DNA of 64,000 nucleotides from an uncultured Cohaesibacter sp. (GCF_963664735.1 NZ_OY761553.1:1007303-1071302), one strand, 5' to 3'. Shown: positions 1-8,580, counted from the first letter of the stretch. Numbers and translations are program-made. Notes: generated from the letters alone by a model not told the origin.

Positions 1-34
1 CTGATGTGTCGTGGTTTTTCCACCAAAGTTTCTC

Positions 35-64
35 ACTATTTGGACACCAATCCTACTATTTGAC
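35..64. repeat. Direct repeat upstream of the IclR gene
   Basis: ACTATTTGGAC (35-45) and ACTATTTGAC (55-64) form an imperfect direct repeat with a 20-bp period, about two helical turns, just ahead of the IclR gene. A small inverted repeat GTGG-TTTTT-CCAC lies at 11-23. Together they look like regulator sites, perhaps for the adjacent IclR protein; that assignment is inference. Confidence 0.35.
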
Positions 65-111
65 TTTTATTTGGCATGCTCCTAACAGTTTTTTTGGGAG
101 ATTTTTTAGCA

Positions 112-921
112 ATGCTGAACAAAATAGTCGAACCGTCTGACAAGCCGGTCTCCTTAAAGGGAACACAGACATTGGCGCGCGGATTGGAGATATTGCAGAT
201 CGTTGCATCCGAGGTTAAGGATGCCGGAGCGATAGCAAGTGCTGTTGGAATTCCACGCAGCACGGCACATCGTATGCTATCCAGTCTTGTTCAGCTTGGT
301 TATCTCTATCATCTGCCGAACCATGGTTATCAACTCGGCCCAGAGTTGGTCTATCTTGGGCACAAGGCGATAGAGCAACAACCGCTTGCCTACCTTGCAG
401 AGCCCCATTTGAAGGCCCTTGCCGATCGAACCCATGATACCATTCACCTCGGCGTGCCCGAAGGTATTGATGTCTTTTATCTGTCCAAGGTCAACGGCAC
501 GCAAGGTGGGCTCGAAATGCGGTCCAAGGTTGGTCAACGCATGCCGATGGCTTTTACCGGGCTCGGAAAAGCTCTGTTGATCGGCCTGCCGGAAAATCTT
601 TGGCACGACTATTATGACCGTGGTTGCGCCATTCAAGCAGCTCATCCTGAACGCGTTGCGCCTCGTCCATGGCCCGTTTTTAAGGATGACCTTTCGCGCT
701 CAAAAGAGACCGGCTTTGCCGTCGATATGGAAGAGAACGAGATCGGAATCCGCTGCGTTGCCGCGCCCATTTTCGATATCTCAGGCCAACTTGTTGCTTC
801 CATAAGCGTCGCAAGCGCTGTCCCCTTTATGTCGCTCGAACGCATGGCCGAGCTTGCTCCAATCGTTATTGAAACCTCCGCAGCAATATCTCACGATTTG
901 GGGAGGCGTAATGTTGACTGA
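112..921 (+). CDS. IclR family transcriptional regulator
   Basis: A 269-residue DNA-binding regulator. An N-terminal winged helix-turn-helix (about residues 15-70, with IPRSTAHRML as recognition helix) is followed by the IclR effector-binding domain (about 85-260). The start at 112 was chosen over an in-frame ATG at 76 because GGGAG (96-100) sits 11 bases ahead of 112 while the 76 start has no ribosome site. It is co-directional with the aldolase and tct transporter genes, 61 bp before the aldolase, so it probably controls a sugar-acid uptake and breakdown operon. Family members usually respond to aromatic or sugar-acid ligands; the ligand here cannot be read from sequence. Confidence 0.9.
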   Translation: MLNKIVEPSDKPVSLKGTQTLARGLEILQIVASEVKDAGAIASAVGIPRSTAHRMLSSLVQLGYLYHLPNHGYQLGPELVYLGHKAIEQQPLAYLAEPHLKALADRTHDTIHLGVPEGIDVFYLSKVNGTQGGLEMRSKVGQRMPMAFTGLGKALLIGLPENLWHDYYDRGCAIQAAHPERVAPRPWPVFKDDLSRSKETGFAVDMEENEIGIRCVAAPIFDISGQLVASISVASAVPFMSLERMAELAPIVIETSAAISHDLGRRNVD

Positions 922-982
922 AGCAGCATGCAGCCCTTTCCATTCACTCAGCAAATTTATGAATAGAGGTTGATGAAAAGAT

Positions 983-1633
983 ATGTCCAACTCTCTTTTG
1001 AAACGTTTTGAAGGCGCCTTTGAAAGTTTGCCCCTGATCGCCATTTTGCGTGGTATTGATCCTGATGAGGCACTGCCGCTGACGAAAATCCTTTATGATA
1101 GCGGTTTTCGGCTTATTGAAATTCCACTCAATTCGCCAGATCCGTTTGTCAGCATTGAAAAGGTCCGTAAGGCGTTGCCAATGGATGCGTTGGTTGGTGC
1201 TGGCACGGTTACATCTGTTGCCGATGTTGATCGATTGGCCGATATTGGCGCAGACCTCGTCGTCATGCCGCATTCAGACGCTGAAGTGATCAAGGCTGCT
1301 CGTGCAGCGGACATGATCTGTACGCCGGGCATTGCCACACCGACGGAAGCATTTGCAGCGCTGGCCGCAGGCGCCAATGCACTTAAATGCTTTCCCGCCG
1401 AATTGATTGTTCCCGCAGTCGTAAAGGCGATCGGGACAGTTCTACCCAAAAACACAAAATTGTTGCCTGTTGGCGGAATCCGCCCTGACAACATGCACGA
1501 ATTTCTCGCGTCCGGTGCCGCAGGTTTCGGACTGGGAAGCGCGCTCTACAAGCCAGGTCTAGATGCGACCGAACTTGCTGAGCGGGCAAATAGCTTCGTT
1601 ACAGCAATCAGAAATGAACGGAAGACCCTGTAA
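983..1633 (+). CDS. dgoA: 2-dehydro-3-deoxy-6-phosphogalactonate aldolase-like protein
   Basis: A 216-residue class I aldolase of the KDPG/KDPGal family, a single TIM barrel that cleaves 2-keto-3-deoxy-6-phospho sugar acids to pyruvate and glyceraldehyde 3-phosphate. Visible motifs are PLIAILRGI near the N-terminus (characteristic of the KDPGal branch), catalytic Glu46 in IEIPLN, and the Schiff-base Lys135 in ALKCFPAE. Length is normal. It lies between the IclR gene and a TTT transporter, suggesting the transported substrate enters a 2-keto-3-deoxy acid pathway. No kinase or dehydratase for galactonate is nearby, so the choice between KDPGal and KDPG is uncertain. Confidence 0.85.
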   Translation: MSNSLLKRFEGAFESLPLIAILRGIDPDEALPLTKILYDSGFRLIEIPLNSPDPFVSIEKVRKALPMDALVGAGTVTSVADVDRLADIGADLVVMPHSDAEVIKAARAADMICTPGIATPTEAFAALAAGANALKCFPAELIVPAVVKAIGTVLPKNTKLLPVGGIRPDNMHEFLASGAAGFGLGSALYKPGLDATELAERANSFVTAIRNERKTL

Positions 1634-1720
1634 CGAGGATCCAATTTGAGCTTAGCGAATGACCGCGAAGGCTTGGAACCATGACAGTAAATAATTCGAG
1701 TTTACTCGGGAGGTAATAGT

Positions 1721-2683
1721 ATGAATCGTCGTACACTCATGCTCGGCACTTTGATGGCCGCAGCAATCGGCTTTGTTGGCGTTCAAGCAGAAGCCGCAAG
1801 CTTTCCTAAAAAGGGCATCGAACTGATTGTTCCTTATTCCGCAGGTGGTGGCACCGATTTGGTTGCCCGTGCATTTGCTGATGCAGCCAACAAACACCTG
1901 GCTAAATCCATCGGCGTTGTAAACCGCACTGGTGGCGGTGGCGCGGTTGGCCTTACCGCAATCGCCAAGGCTCGTCCGAATGGTTACACAGTTGGCATGG
2001 GTACAGCTGAAATCACCATGTTGCCTCATATGGGACTTGCCAGCTTCAAAGCTGACGAATTCAAGGCTGTAGCACAGCTCAACGCTGACCCAAGTGCAAT
2101 TACCGTGCGCGCTGATGCTCCATGGAACACTGTTGAAGAATTCCTTGCTTACGCTAAAGAACATCCGGGCGAAGTTCGCGTTGGTAACTCTGGCACCGGC
2201 GCTATCTGGCACCTGGCTGCAGAAGCTCTTTCCAAGGAAACCGGTGTTAAATTCAACAACGTTCCATTCGAAGGCGCAAACCCGGCTGTAACCTCTCTTC
2301 TGGGTGGTCACATCGAAGCTGTATCCGTTAGCCCTGCTGAAGTTTCCAACTTCGTTAAAGCAGGCACCCTCAAGATGCTGGGTGTCATGGCTGACGAACG
2401 CGTAAAGGCTTTCCCTGACGTTCCTACCCTGAAGGAAGGCGGCATTGACCTTTCCATCGGTACATGGCGCGGTATCGTTGTTCCGAACAAAGTTCCGGAA
2501 GACGCAATGAAAGTGATCAGCGAAGTCACAAAACAGGCTGCTGATGATCCTGCATTCCAGGAACAGCTGGCCAAGATGAACCTGAACTTCTTCTATATGG
2601 ACGGCGACGCATTCCAGAAGAAGATCGCTCATGACGATGTTTACTACAAACAACTCATGACTGACCTTGGTTTGGCAAAATAG
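1721..2683 (+). CDS. tctC: TTT transporter periplasmic substrate-binding protein (TctC family)
   Basis: A 320-residue periplasmic solute receptor of the tripartite tricarboxylate transporter (Bug/TctC) family. A Sec signal peptide ends near residue 25 (VQAEA), and the ligand-binding segment PYSAGGGTDLVAR follows, as in Bug receptors where that loop holds a carboxylate. GGGAGGT lies at good distance before the ATG at 1721. The TctB and TctA genes follow, separated by a hairpin at 2708-2739 that may keep receptor mRNA in excess. The substrate is probably a carboxylate or sugar acid, given the aldolase upstream. Confidence 0.93.
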   Translation: MNRRTLMLGTLMAAAIGFVGVQAEAASFPKKGIELIVPYSAGGGTDLVARAFADAANKHLAKSIGVVNRTGGGGAVGLTAIAKARPNGYTVGMGTAEITMLPHMGLASFKADEFKAVAQLNADPSAITVRADAPWNTVEEFLAYAKEHPGEVRVGNSGTGAIWHLAAEALSKETGVKFNNVPFEGANPAVTSLLGGHIEAVSVSPAEVSNFVKAGTLKMLGVMADERVKAFPDVPTLKEGGIDLSIGTWRGIVVPNKVPEDAMKVISEVTKQAADDPAFQEQLAKMNLNFFYMDGDAFQKKIAHDDVYYKQLMTDLGLAK

Positions 2684-2707
2684 GGGTTCGCTCCTGACTT
2701 AATCTGT

Positions 2708-2739
2708 TCCGGTGGCATTCTCCTCAGTTTGCCGCCGGA
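2708..2739 (+). promoter_or_regulatory. Intercistronic hairpin between tctC and tctB
   Basis: TCCGGTGGC (2708-2716) pairs with GCCGCCGGA (2731-2739), one G-U wobble, in the 74-bp gap after the receptor gene. No T run follows, so it is more likely an mRNA-stabilising or partial-termination hairpin than a full terminator. The same arrangement follows three other receptor genes in this window. Confidence 0.6.
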
Positions 2740-2757
2740 CTCATTGGAGATCTTATC

Positions 2758-3279
2758 ATGAGCGCTTCAGCAACCAGCCAGAACGAAGGCAATGCCTTGG
2801 CAAGAGGAGATCAGGTCGGAACGCTTTGCTTTCTTGCTTTGGTTATCATTATCGCCATCTGCTCTGTCTTTCTGACTTTCAGCTTCCCCAAGACCCCTCT
2901 TCCGACGGATATCGGCCCTGCCCGCTTTCCAAATATCTTTGCTTTCTGTCTTATTGTGCTTTGCGCAATTCAATTTGTCGTCACGCTGAAATCACCGCTG
3001 ATTTCAGAAAATGCTGACGATGCAGAAGAAGCCAGCAAGCCGAACTATTGGCGCGTTGCGATTGGCGTAGCTGCCACCATCCTGTGCATCTATGCCATGG
3101 GTTATCTGGGCTTTGAGATCTGTTCGATTGTCTATCTATTTGGCCTTATGAGGCTGATGGGGCGCCGCCAGTATCTTTGGAATGGAATTTTCGCAATTCT
3201 GTTGTCGGCATCCATCTATCTGATTTTTTCCTACGGGCTCAGTGTACCGCTTCCCGAAATAACCCTGTTCGACATGTAA
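2758..3279 (+). CDS. tctB: TTT transporter small membrane subunit (TctB family)
   Basis: A 173-residue membrane protein with about four hydrophobic segments (roughly residues 20-42, 54-72, 97-125 and 140-165), the normal size and topology of TctB, the small integral component of tripartite tricarboxylate transporters. GGAG sits nine bases before the ATG at 2758. It lies between tctC and tctA in the standard order. TctB sequences are poorly conserved, so context carries much of the assignment. Confidence 0.88.
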   Translation: MSASATSQNEGNALARGDQVGTLCFLALVIIIAICSVFLTFSFPKTPLPTDIGPARFPNIFAFCLIVLCAIQFVVTLKSPLISENADDAEEASKPNYWRVAIGVAATILCIYAMGYLGFEICSIVYLFGLMRLMGRRQYLWNGIFAILLSASIYLIFSYGLSVPLPEITLFDM

Positions 3280-3304
3280 CGCACGGCAGAAGGAGACTTT
3301 CAAA

Positions 3305-4819
3305 TTGCTCGACTATTCCATGCTTTTGCAGGGCGTTACCAATCTGGCGACTGATCCGATTGCTCTGCTTTTCGCCGTGCTGGGTGTATTACTCGGCATC
3401 TTTATCGGCGCTATGCCCGGCTTGACCGCAACCATGGGCGTGGCCATTCTGCTACCCTTCACATTCGGCATGGACCCCATTTCGGGGCTGCTGATGATTT
3501 GTGGCGTATTCTTTGGCGGCGTTTATGCGGGTTCGGTCACCGCGATCTTGCTGAAGATTCCAGGCACTCCCGCGGCGGCCGCGACAGCGCTTGACGGATA
3601 TGAACTTACCAAACAGGGAAAGGCGTCTATCGCTCTGGGCACGGCCACAATGTCCTCCTTCCTGGGAGGTACGGGTAGTATTCTGGTGTTGATCTTTATG
3701 GCACCAATTCTTGCTAGCTTTGCCCTTAAGTTTTCCGCTTCAGAAAGTTTTGCTCTGGCCTGTTTCGGTCTATCCATCATTTCTTCTATTGCAGGTCGTC
3801 ATCCCATCAAGGGGTTGATTGCCGGCTTTATGGGGTTGCTGCTTGCGATGGTTGGGCTTGATCCGATGGGGGGCTTCCCTCGCTTTACTTTCGGCTTTAG
3901 CGAACTTTATGAGGTCCCATTCATCGCCGTGATGATCGGGTTGTTCGCAGCGGCTGAAGCTTTCAAGGCAATGGAGAATCCCGAGTTCCGTGAAACTGCG
4001 GCCTCTGCTCTTGGTCGGCTGCTGCCGCCATGGGCGCAGTTCCGTAAAATTCTGCCAACCATCGGGCGCTCAACCGTATTGGGTGTGTTAATGGGCATGA
4101 TTCCTGGTGCTGGTGCCGACGTAGCCGCTTTCGTTGCCTATAGCGAAGCAAAACGCTTCAGCAAAACACCGGAAAAATTCGGCAAAGGCGAGCTTTCAGG
4201 GGTTGCTGCCTGTGAGTCTGGTGCCAACGGATGTACTGGCGGCGCGCTGCTGACCATGTTGACGTTGGGTATTCCTGGTGACGCGGTTACTGCCATCATG
4301 CTCGGCGCGTTGACCTTGCAAGGGTTGCAACCTGGTCCGTTGCTGTTCCAACAGCATTCCGACATGGTGTTCACGCTATTTATCGGCATGATCTTCTGCT
4401 ATATCTGCATGCTGATTTTCGGTTTGTTGTCCTTGCGGGTGATCTCCAAGGTACTGAAGGTTCCAAATGCGATCCTGACGCCAGCTATCCTCATCCTTTG
4501 CATTGTTGGTACCTATGCTCTCAACAACTCGCTGTTTGATGTTGGCATCATGCTGACGGCTGGTGTCGTCGGCTACTTCATGCAGAAATGGGAATTCCCG
4601 GCATCTCCAGTCGTCTTGGCTCTGATTATGGGCCCAATGGCTGAAGCCAATTTCCGCAGGGCACTTTCTTTGTCTGGCGGCAGCTACGATTTCATCTATA
4701 CGCGCCCTATCACTGTGGTGCTGTTGCTCGCTGCCATTATCACCCTGTTCCTGCCGTTGGTGCGCTTTTTGATTGGCAAATTCAAAGGTGCCAAGTCATC
4801 TGACGCTACGGCCGCCTAA
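3305..4819 (+). CDS. tctA: TTT transporter large membrane subunit (TctA family)
   Basis: A 504-residue polytopic permease with about 11-12 membrane segments, the transport channel of the TTT system, driven by an ion gradient. Two family hallmark loops are visible: GAMPGLTATMG (about 35-45) and GMIPGAGADVAAFVAY (about 264-279). The start is a TTG at 3305, supported by AGGAG at 3291-3295 nine bases upstream; no closer ATG gives a full N-terminus. It closes the operon and is followed by a strong terminator. Confidence 0.95.
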   Translation: MLDYSMLLQGVTNLATDPIALLFAVLGVLLGIFIGAMPGLTATMGVAILLPFTFGMDPISGLLMICGVFFGGVYAGSVTAILLKIPGTPAAAATALDGYELTKQGKASIALGTATMSSFLGGTGSILVLIFMAPILASFALKFSASESFALACFGLSIISSIAGRHPIKGLIAGFMGLLLAMVGLDPMGGFPRFTFGFSELYEVPFIAVMIGLFAAAEAFKAMENPEFRETAASALGRLLPPWAQFRKILPTIGRSTVLGVLMGMIPGAGADVAAFVAYSEAKRFSKTPEKFGKGELSGVAACESGANGCTGGALLTMLTLGIPGDAVTAIMLGALTLQGLQPGPLLFQQHSDMVFTLFIGMIFCYICMLIFGLLSLRVISKVLKVPNAILTPAILILCIVGTYALNNSLFDVGIMLTAGVVGYFMQKWEFPASPVVLALIMGPMAEANFRRALSLSGGSYDFIYTRPITVVLLLAAIITLFLPLVRFLIGKFKGAKSSDATAA

Positions 4820-4841
4820 GGGGCTTTGATAAATTAAATAG

Positions 4842-4874
4842 ATGGGGCTTCTGTATTTCAGGAGCCCCATTTTT
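4842..4874 (+). terminator. Rho-independent terminator after tctA
   Basis: ATGGGGCT (4842-4849) and AGCCCCAT (4863-4870) form an 8-bp stem followed by a run of T. It lies 23 bp after the tctA stop and separates the TTT operon from the copper module. Confidence 0.9.
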
Positions 4875-4923
4875 GATTCAGCGAGCAGAGAAACACACTG
4901 ACCGGCTGGCTAATATTTAGGGA

Positions 4924-4954
4924 TTGACCTTCCCCTAGGTGGACGCTTTACAGT
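4924..4954 (+). promoter_or_regulatory. CueR/MerR-type copper-responsive promoter
   Basis: TTGACC (4924-4929) and TACAGT (4949-4954) are separated by exactly 19 bp, the over-long spacing that MerR-family activators require. The -35 and first spacer half, TTGACCTTCCCCT, is as I recall identical to the start of the E. coli copA promoter bound by CueR; the second half (GGTGGACGCTTTAC) is less symmetric. It lies directly before the small secreted protein, cytochrome c' and multicopper oxidase genes. The site is seen; CueR control is inference, and no MerR-family gene is in this window. Confidence 0.75.
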
Positions 4955-5027
4955 CTCTCTAAAATGTGACTCTGGCATCAATGTTTTTATGGCAAGATGG
5001 CAGGAAACATCAAATGAAGAGATTTTT

Positions 5028-5390
5028 ATGGCGCTGCTTGCTTCAAAATCGGGGTTGATCGGAAGAATGCTCGTTATTGTGAGCGTGATCGGTCTCCTAT
5101 TTGCTGGCGCAAGTGTCGCACCCGTATCCGGTTTTAATATCGTTAGCCAATCAGTTCTGGATCATCAACAGGCAACCAAGACCACGCCCCACTGTGAAGC
5201 AAAACCATGCTCGGATTGTGCTGTTGCACCTGACACCACCGAACATCATTGTGGCGCGAAGATATTTGCATTGTCCAGTGTGCTAGCGATTTGGTCGACG
5301 CCTGACAATTATACGGTCGCCGCTTATATCCGCAGCTATATAATCACACACTCTTTCTCGCCAGATCCTCCGCCTCCCCGCTTTGCCTGA
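5028..5390 (+). CDS. Small secreted Cys/His-containing protein of a copper locus
   Basis: A 120-residue protein with an N-terminal hydrophobic segment (about residues 12-32) that looks like a signal peptide or anchor, then a Cys/His cluster (HCEAKPCSDC and later HHC) and a Pro-rich end PDPPPPR. Such small exported proteins ending in Pro/Arg are common beside copper-resistance genes in proteobacteria, and the Cys/His cluster could bind metal. ATG 5028 is preferred to an in-frame ATG at 4989 because a GAAGAG ribosome site precedes it. It is the first gene after the CueR-like promoter. A precise family cannot be named; the metal role is inference. Confidence 0.65.
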   Translation: MALLASKSGLIGRMLVIVSVIGLLFAGASVAPVSGFNIVSQSVLDHQQATKTTPHCEAKPCSDCAVAPDTTEHHCGAKIFALSSVLAIWSTPDNYTVAAYIRSYIITHSFSPDPPPPRFA

Positions 5391-5434
5391 GTGAATTTGC
5401 AACCTTAAATTCTCTCAATCAAAGGTAAATCCTT

Positions 5435-5967
5435 ATGAACAAGACAATTGTCGCAGCGGTTCTCTTTTCTGTCGGGTCCTCGCTCTGCAAAGTCCCAATT
5501 GCCATGGCGCATGAAGGAGCATCCGGTATCGTAGAGCAGCGCATGCATTCCATGAAGGAAATCGGCAAGGCTATTCGTATGCTCAAGGGCAACATTAAGA
5601 GTGAAAAAGACTATGATGCCGTAGTCGTGCGCAAGCAGGCACGTACCATTAAGCTCATTGCTGGAAAATCCATGACCGATCAGTTCCCAACGGGGTCTCT
5701 TCAGGAGCCAACCCACGCGAAAGCGGAAATTTGGACAAACTGGGAGCGATTTAGTGAATTGGCGAACCGGCTGAAAATGTTGGCAAGAAGGCTGGAAGTT
5801 TCTGCAGATCGAGGCCCCATTAAAATGGAGCAAAACCATATGGGGAACATGATGGAAGTACGCTGAGCTTGGATCGCGCGGAGTCAATCCCCGTTGATGG
5901 CCTTCTGACGATGATGCTTGAAGCCTGCTCTTCATGTCATGGAGAATTTCGTAAAAGAAAACCCTGA
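5435..5967 (+). pseudogene. Cytochrome c' family protein, frameshifted near the C-terminus
   Basis: The frame 5435-5866 (143 residues) has a signal peptide ending around AMA-HE and the cytochrome c' pattern: R-M-H-S-M near the N-terminus, then FPTGS, AEIWTNWERF and a four-helix-bundle-like body. It stops without any CXXCH haem site. In the -1 frame, open from 5824, the sequence continues as LDRAESIPVD and then ACSSCHGEFRK (haem motif CSSCH at 5926-5940), ending at 5967, which is exactly the missing cytochrome c' C-terminus. The shift therefore lies between about 5824 and 5866. It may be a real inactivating mutation or a sequencing error. The gene sits between the small copper-locus protein and the multicopper oxidase. 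Confidence 0.8.
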
Positions 5968-6104
5968 TAGGGCATAAATTTTACCGAATGCTAAATGACT
6001 TTCCGTCCTGCTCGACTTTTGGCCGGCAGGACTGGAGCTTGGTTGGCAGTAGCTAAAGGAGCATCACATATGCAATTGGCTCTGCTCTCTTTTGGAAACA
6101 AAAT

Positions 6105-7505
6105 ATGAAACTGAATAGACGCAATTTTTGCAAGCTTGGCGCCGGTGCCGCTGCGGCAACAGCTTTGGCACCATTTCACTTTGCTCTCGCTGATGATGGA
6201 TTTCTTGAAATCCGGGCTCAAAAATCCGAGCAATCACTCTATCCCAATAGCCCGAAATCGACATTATGGACTTATAATGGGTCCGCACCCGGCCCTGAAA
6301 TACGAGTAAAGCAAGGCGAACGGGTAAGAGTGCGTTTCATAAACCAGCTCGATGAACCATCGTCGATCCATTGGCATGGAGTACGCATCGACAACGCTAT
6401 GGATGGTGTTTCCGGCCTCACACAGGAAGCCGTCAAACCGGGAGAGAGTTTTGACTATGATTTCGTTGTGCCTGATGCTGGCACTTATTGGTATCACGCC
6501 CATAACAAAAGCTGGAATCAGGTTGGGCGCGGTCTTTATGGTCCGTTGATTGTCGAAGAACCATATCCAACATTTGATTCCGAACATGACCTGACATTGG
6601 TTATCGATGATTGGTTGCTCGATCAGAATGGCATGTTCGATGAAAGTTCCATGGGCATGATAATGGACTGGAGCCATGGCGGCAGGCTTGGCAACTGGAT
6701 AACAGTTAATGGCAAAAGTCGGCCAGAGATTGAGCTGAAAGCCAAAGAAGCCTACCGTTTACGCCTTATCAACGTCAGTAATGCGCGCACTCTGGAACTT
6801 GATCCAAACAGGTTCGGTGCAAAAATCCTTGCCTTTGATGGACAGCCATTGCCTGAACCGATCACGTTGCCCTATGAGCCATATCTACTATCATCGGCGC
6901 AACGGGTTGATCTTCTGGTCACCCCGAAGCAGGGGCAAGATTTTGCACTTGAAGAGCTCTCAGGCAACAAACCCTTTCCATTTGTCTCTTTTAGAGTGAT
7001 GGGTCAAAAGGCTGTTTCCTCGCTTGTCGTCCCCACCCTTAAGGCTAACGCAATCGCAGAACCGGATTTGGCGACTGCTTCCGTTCATCCATTGATCATA
7101 ACAGGGGGAGCCATGGGGCGATTTGATGGCATCACCTATAAAGGCGCGCCACTCGGTCGAGAAAGCATGATGCAGAGTAAACAGTTCTGGGCATTTAATG
7201 GCGTTGCCAATTTGCCAGAACAGCAATTCTTTACGGCCAAGCAAGGAGAAACCGTCGTCATTGAAATGGTAAATGATACCGCCTGGCCACATGCAATGCA
7301 TGTTCACGGCCATCATTTCCGCATTATCGAACGAGAAGGCAGCACAGTCGACGAAGGCCGGACGTGGAAGGATACCTTCCTGATCGGTTCAGGTCAGAAA
7401 ACAAAAATCGCTTTTGTCGCTGACAATCCAGGTAAATGGTTGTTGCATTGTCATATGCTTGAACACGCAGCTGCAGGCATGACGACCTGGTTCGTGGTGT
7501 CATGA
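6105..7505 (+). CDS. Multicopper oxidase, CueO/SufI type, Tat-exported
   Basis: A 466-residue three-cupredoxin-domain oxidase. The N-terminus has a twin-arginine motif (RRNFCKLG) followed by a hydrophobic stretch, so it is exported folded to the periplasm. All four copper-ligand blocks are present: HWHG (89-92), HAH (131-133), HAMHVHGHH (396-404) and HCHMLEH with Met459 (448-459). They supply one type 1 and the trinuclear type 2/3 coppers. Such enzymes oxidise Cu(I) or other metals or phenols; together with the CueR-like promoter upstream this suggests periplasmic copper detoxification. No obvious Met-rich loop as in E. coli CueO is seen, so substrate preference may differ. Confidence 0.93.
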   Translation: MKLNRRNFCKLGAGAAAATALAPFHFALADDGFLEIRAQKSEQSLYPNSPKSTLWTYNGSAPGPEIRVKQGERVRVRFINQLDEPSSIHWHGVRIDNAMDGVSGLTQEAVKPGESFDYDFVVPDAGTYWYHAHNKSWNQVGRGLYGPLIVEEPYPTFDSEHDLTLVIDDWLLDQNGMFDESSMGMIMDWSHGGRLGNWITVNGKSRPEIELKAKEAYRLRLINVSNARTLELDPNRFGAKILAFDGQPLPEPITLPYEPYLLSSAQRVDLLVTPKQGQDFALEELSGNKPFPFVSFRVMGQKAVSSLVVPTLKANAIAEPDLATASVHPLIITGGAMGRFDGITYKGAPLGRESMMQSKQFWAFNGVANLPEQQFFTAKQGETVVIEMVNDTAWPHAMHVHGHHFRIIEREGSTVDEGRTWKDTFLIGSGQKTKIAFVADNPGKWLLHCHMLEHAAAGMTTWFVVS

Positions 7506-7553
7506 TTTGACTGGAGTGGTTAAGCGCCAAGTTTGATGCGCAAGAAACCCGCG

Positions 7554-7591
7554 CTGCGACGGGATTATAAAATCATCTTCACCCGTCGCAG
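7554..7591. terminator. Inverted repeat between convergent genes
   Basis: CTGCGACGGG (7554-7563) and CCCGTCGCAG (7582-7591) form a perfect 10-bp stem with an 18-nt loop between the converging multicopper oxidase and DapA-family genes. There is no clear T run, so bidirectional terminator function is likely but not certain. Confidence 0.55.
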
Positions 7592-7668
7592 TCTTAAAGC
7601 ATTTGAGCACATGAAATTGGCTATGCGTTATCAGTCACGTCTTCGCAAATATTCGGTCAATTCAGCAA

Positions 7669-8553
7669 TTAGGCCAGAGCACCAACTTCGCGTAAAACTG
7701 CGGCGATTTCCTCGCGTGCGTCTTTTCCGAGCGGGATCTGTGGCAAGATCGGGTTGCCAACTTCAAAGCCCTGCAGTTCCAACGCCGCTTTGATGCAGCC
7801 AGCTATGGAATATTTGGCAAAGATCTCATTGATCCGCCATAAAGGCCGCTGCAACTCCATTGTCTTTTCCCAGTCACCTTTTTGAGCTGCTTCATAAAGC
7901 GCGATGCTCTGCTTGGGCACGATACAGGCCGGCCCCGCCATCCAGCCGACGCCACCAATCATCATGACGCAAGCTGGAATATGTGCTGAAGCAGAGAAAA
8001 CCTCCATGCGGCCCTTTGTACGCTCAATGATCGAGAGAAGGCGTCCGGTATTGGTCGAGGCATCCTTGATATAGCGGATATTGTCGATGTAACTAAGCCG
8101 CTCGATAACCGGCAAGGAAAGATCAGAGCGTTGGAACTGCGGATTGGTATAGAGTACCACCGGTTTGCCTTCTGCTGCCTTGGCGATCTCAGTAAAGTAG
8201 GCCTCTACTCCGGCATCATTTACAGGGAAATAGGCTTCCAGAATGGCAAGAATTCCATCCGCTCCGGCTTCAATCATGTGGCGGGTTTGAGCTACAGCAT
8301 CAGCAGTTGATGTAGAGGCAACCCCGGCGATGACCGGGACCCTGCCATTGGCTGCCTTGATAACCGTATCGACCACTTCATTGCGCTGGTCCTGAGAAAG
8401 ATAGGCAAACTCTCCGGTGCTGCCGAGCGGGGTCAAACCATGCACACCAGCATCAATCAGGTGATCTACCAGCTTGCTCAAAACCTCTTTCATGATGCTG
8501 CCATCAGGGGCTACAGGAGAAACCAGATAGGGAAAGACACCGCGGAAAGACAT
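7669..8553 (-). CDS. DapA-family (dihydrodipicolinate synthase/N-acetylneuraminate lyase) aldolase
   Basis: A 294-residue class I aldolase TIM barrel. It carries the pyruvate carboxylate-binding GSTGE (44-48), Tyr135 in LYTNP and the Schiff-base Lys163 in YIKDAS, so the catalytic core is intact. The family condenses or cleaves pyruvate with an aldehyde; the lysine-pathway enzyme usually lies elsewhere, and the context here is catabolic. It is the last gene of the nucleoside hydrolase/ABC transporter operon, separated from ribokinase by a 9-bp-stem hairpin. AGAGGAA precedes the ATG. Its substrate is not readable; a 2-keto-3-deoxy acid derived from the sugar is a guess. Confidence 0.85.
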   Translation of the reverse strand: MSFRGVFPYLVSPVAPDGSIMKEVLSKLVDHLIDAGVHGLTPLGSTGEFAYLSQDQRNEVVDTVIKAANGRVPVIAGVASTSTADAVAQTRHMIEAGADGILAILEAYFPVNDAGVEAYFTEIAKAAEGKPVVLYTNPQFQRSDLSLPVIERLSYIDNIRYIKDASTNTGRLLSIIERTKGRMEVFSASAHIPACVMMIGGVGWMAGPACIVPKQSIALYEAAQKGDWEKTMELQRPLWRINEIFAKYSIAGCIKAALELQGFEVGNPILPQIPLGKDAREEIAAVLREVGALA

Positions 8554-8580
8554 ATTCAGATTCCTCTAAAGAAGCTATGC

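Noticed and set aside
1652-2653. 333-codon minus-strand open frame opposite tctC
   Set aside because: It is the antisense shadow of a clear TctC gene with signal peptide and ribosome site; its translation is Cys/Ser-rich and family-less.
7533-7793. 86-codon plus-strand frame between multicopper oxidase and the DapA-family gene
   Set aside because: Most of it lies antisense to the aldolase gene and it spans the probable terminator hairpin.
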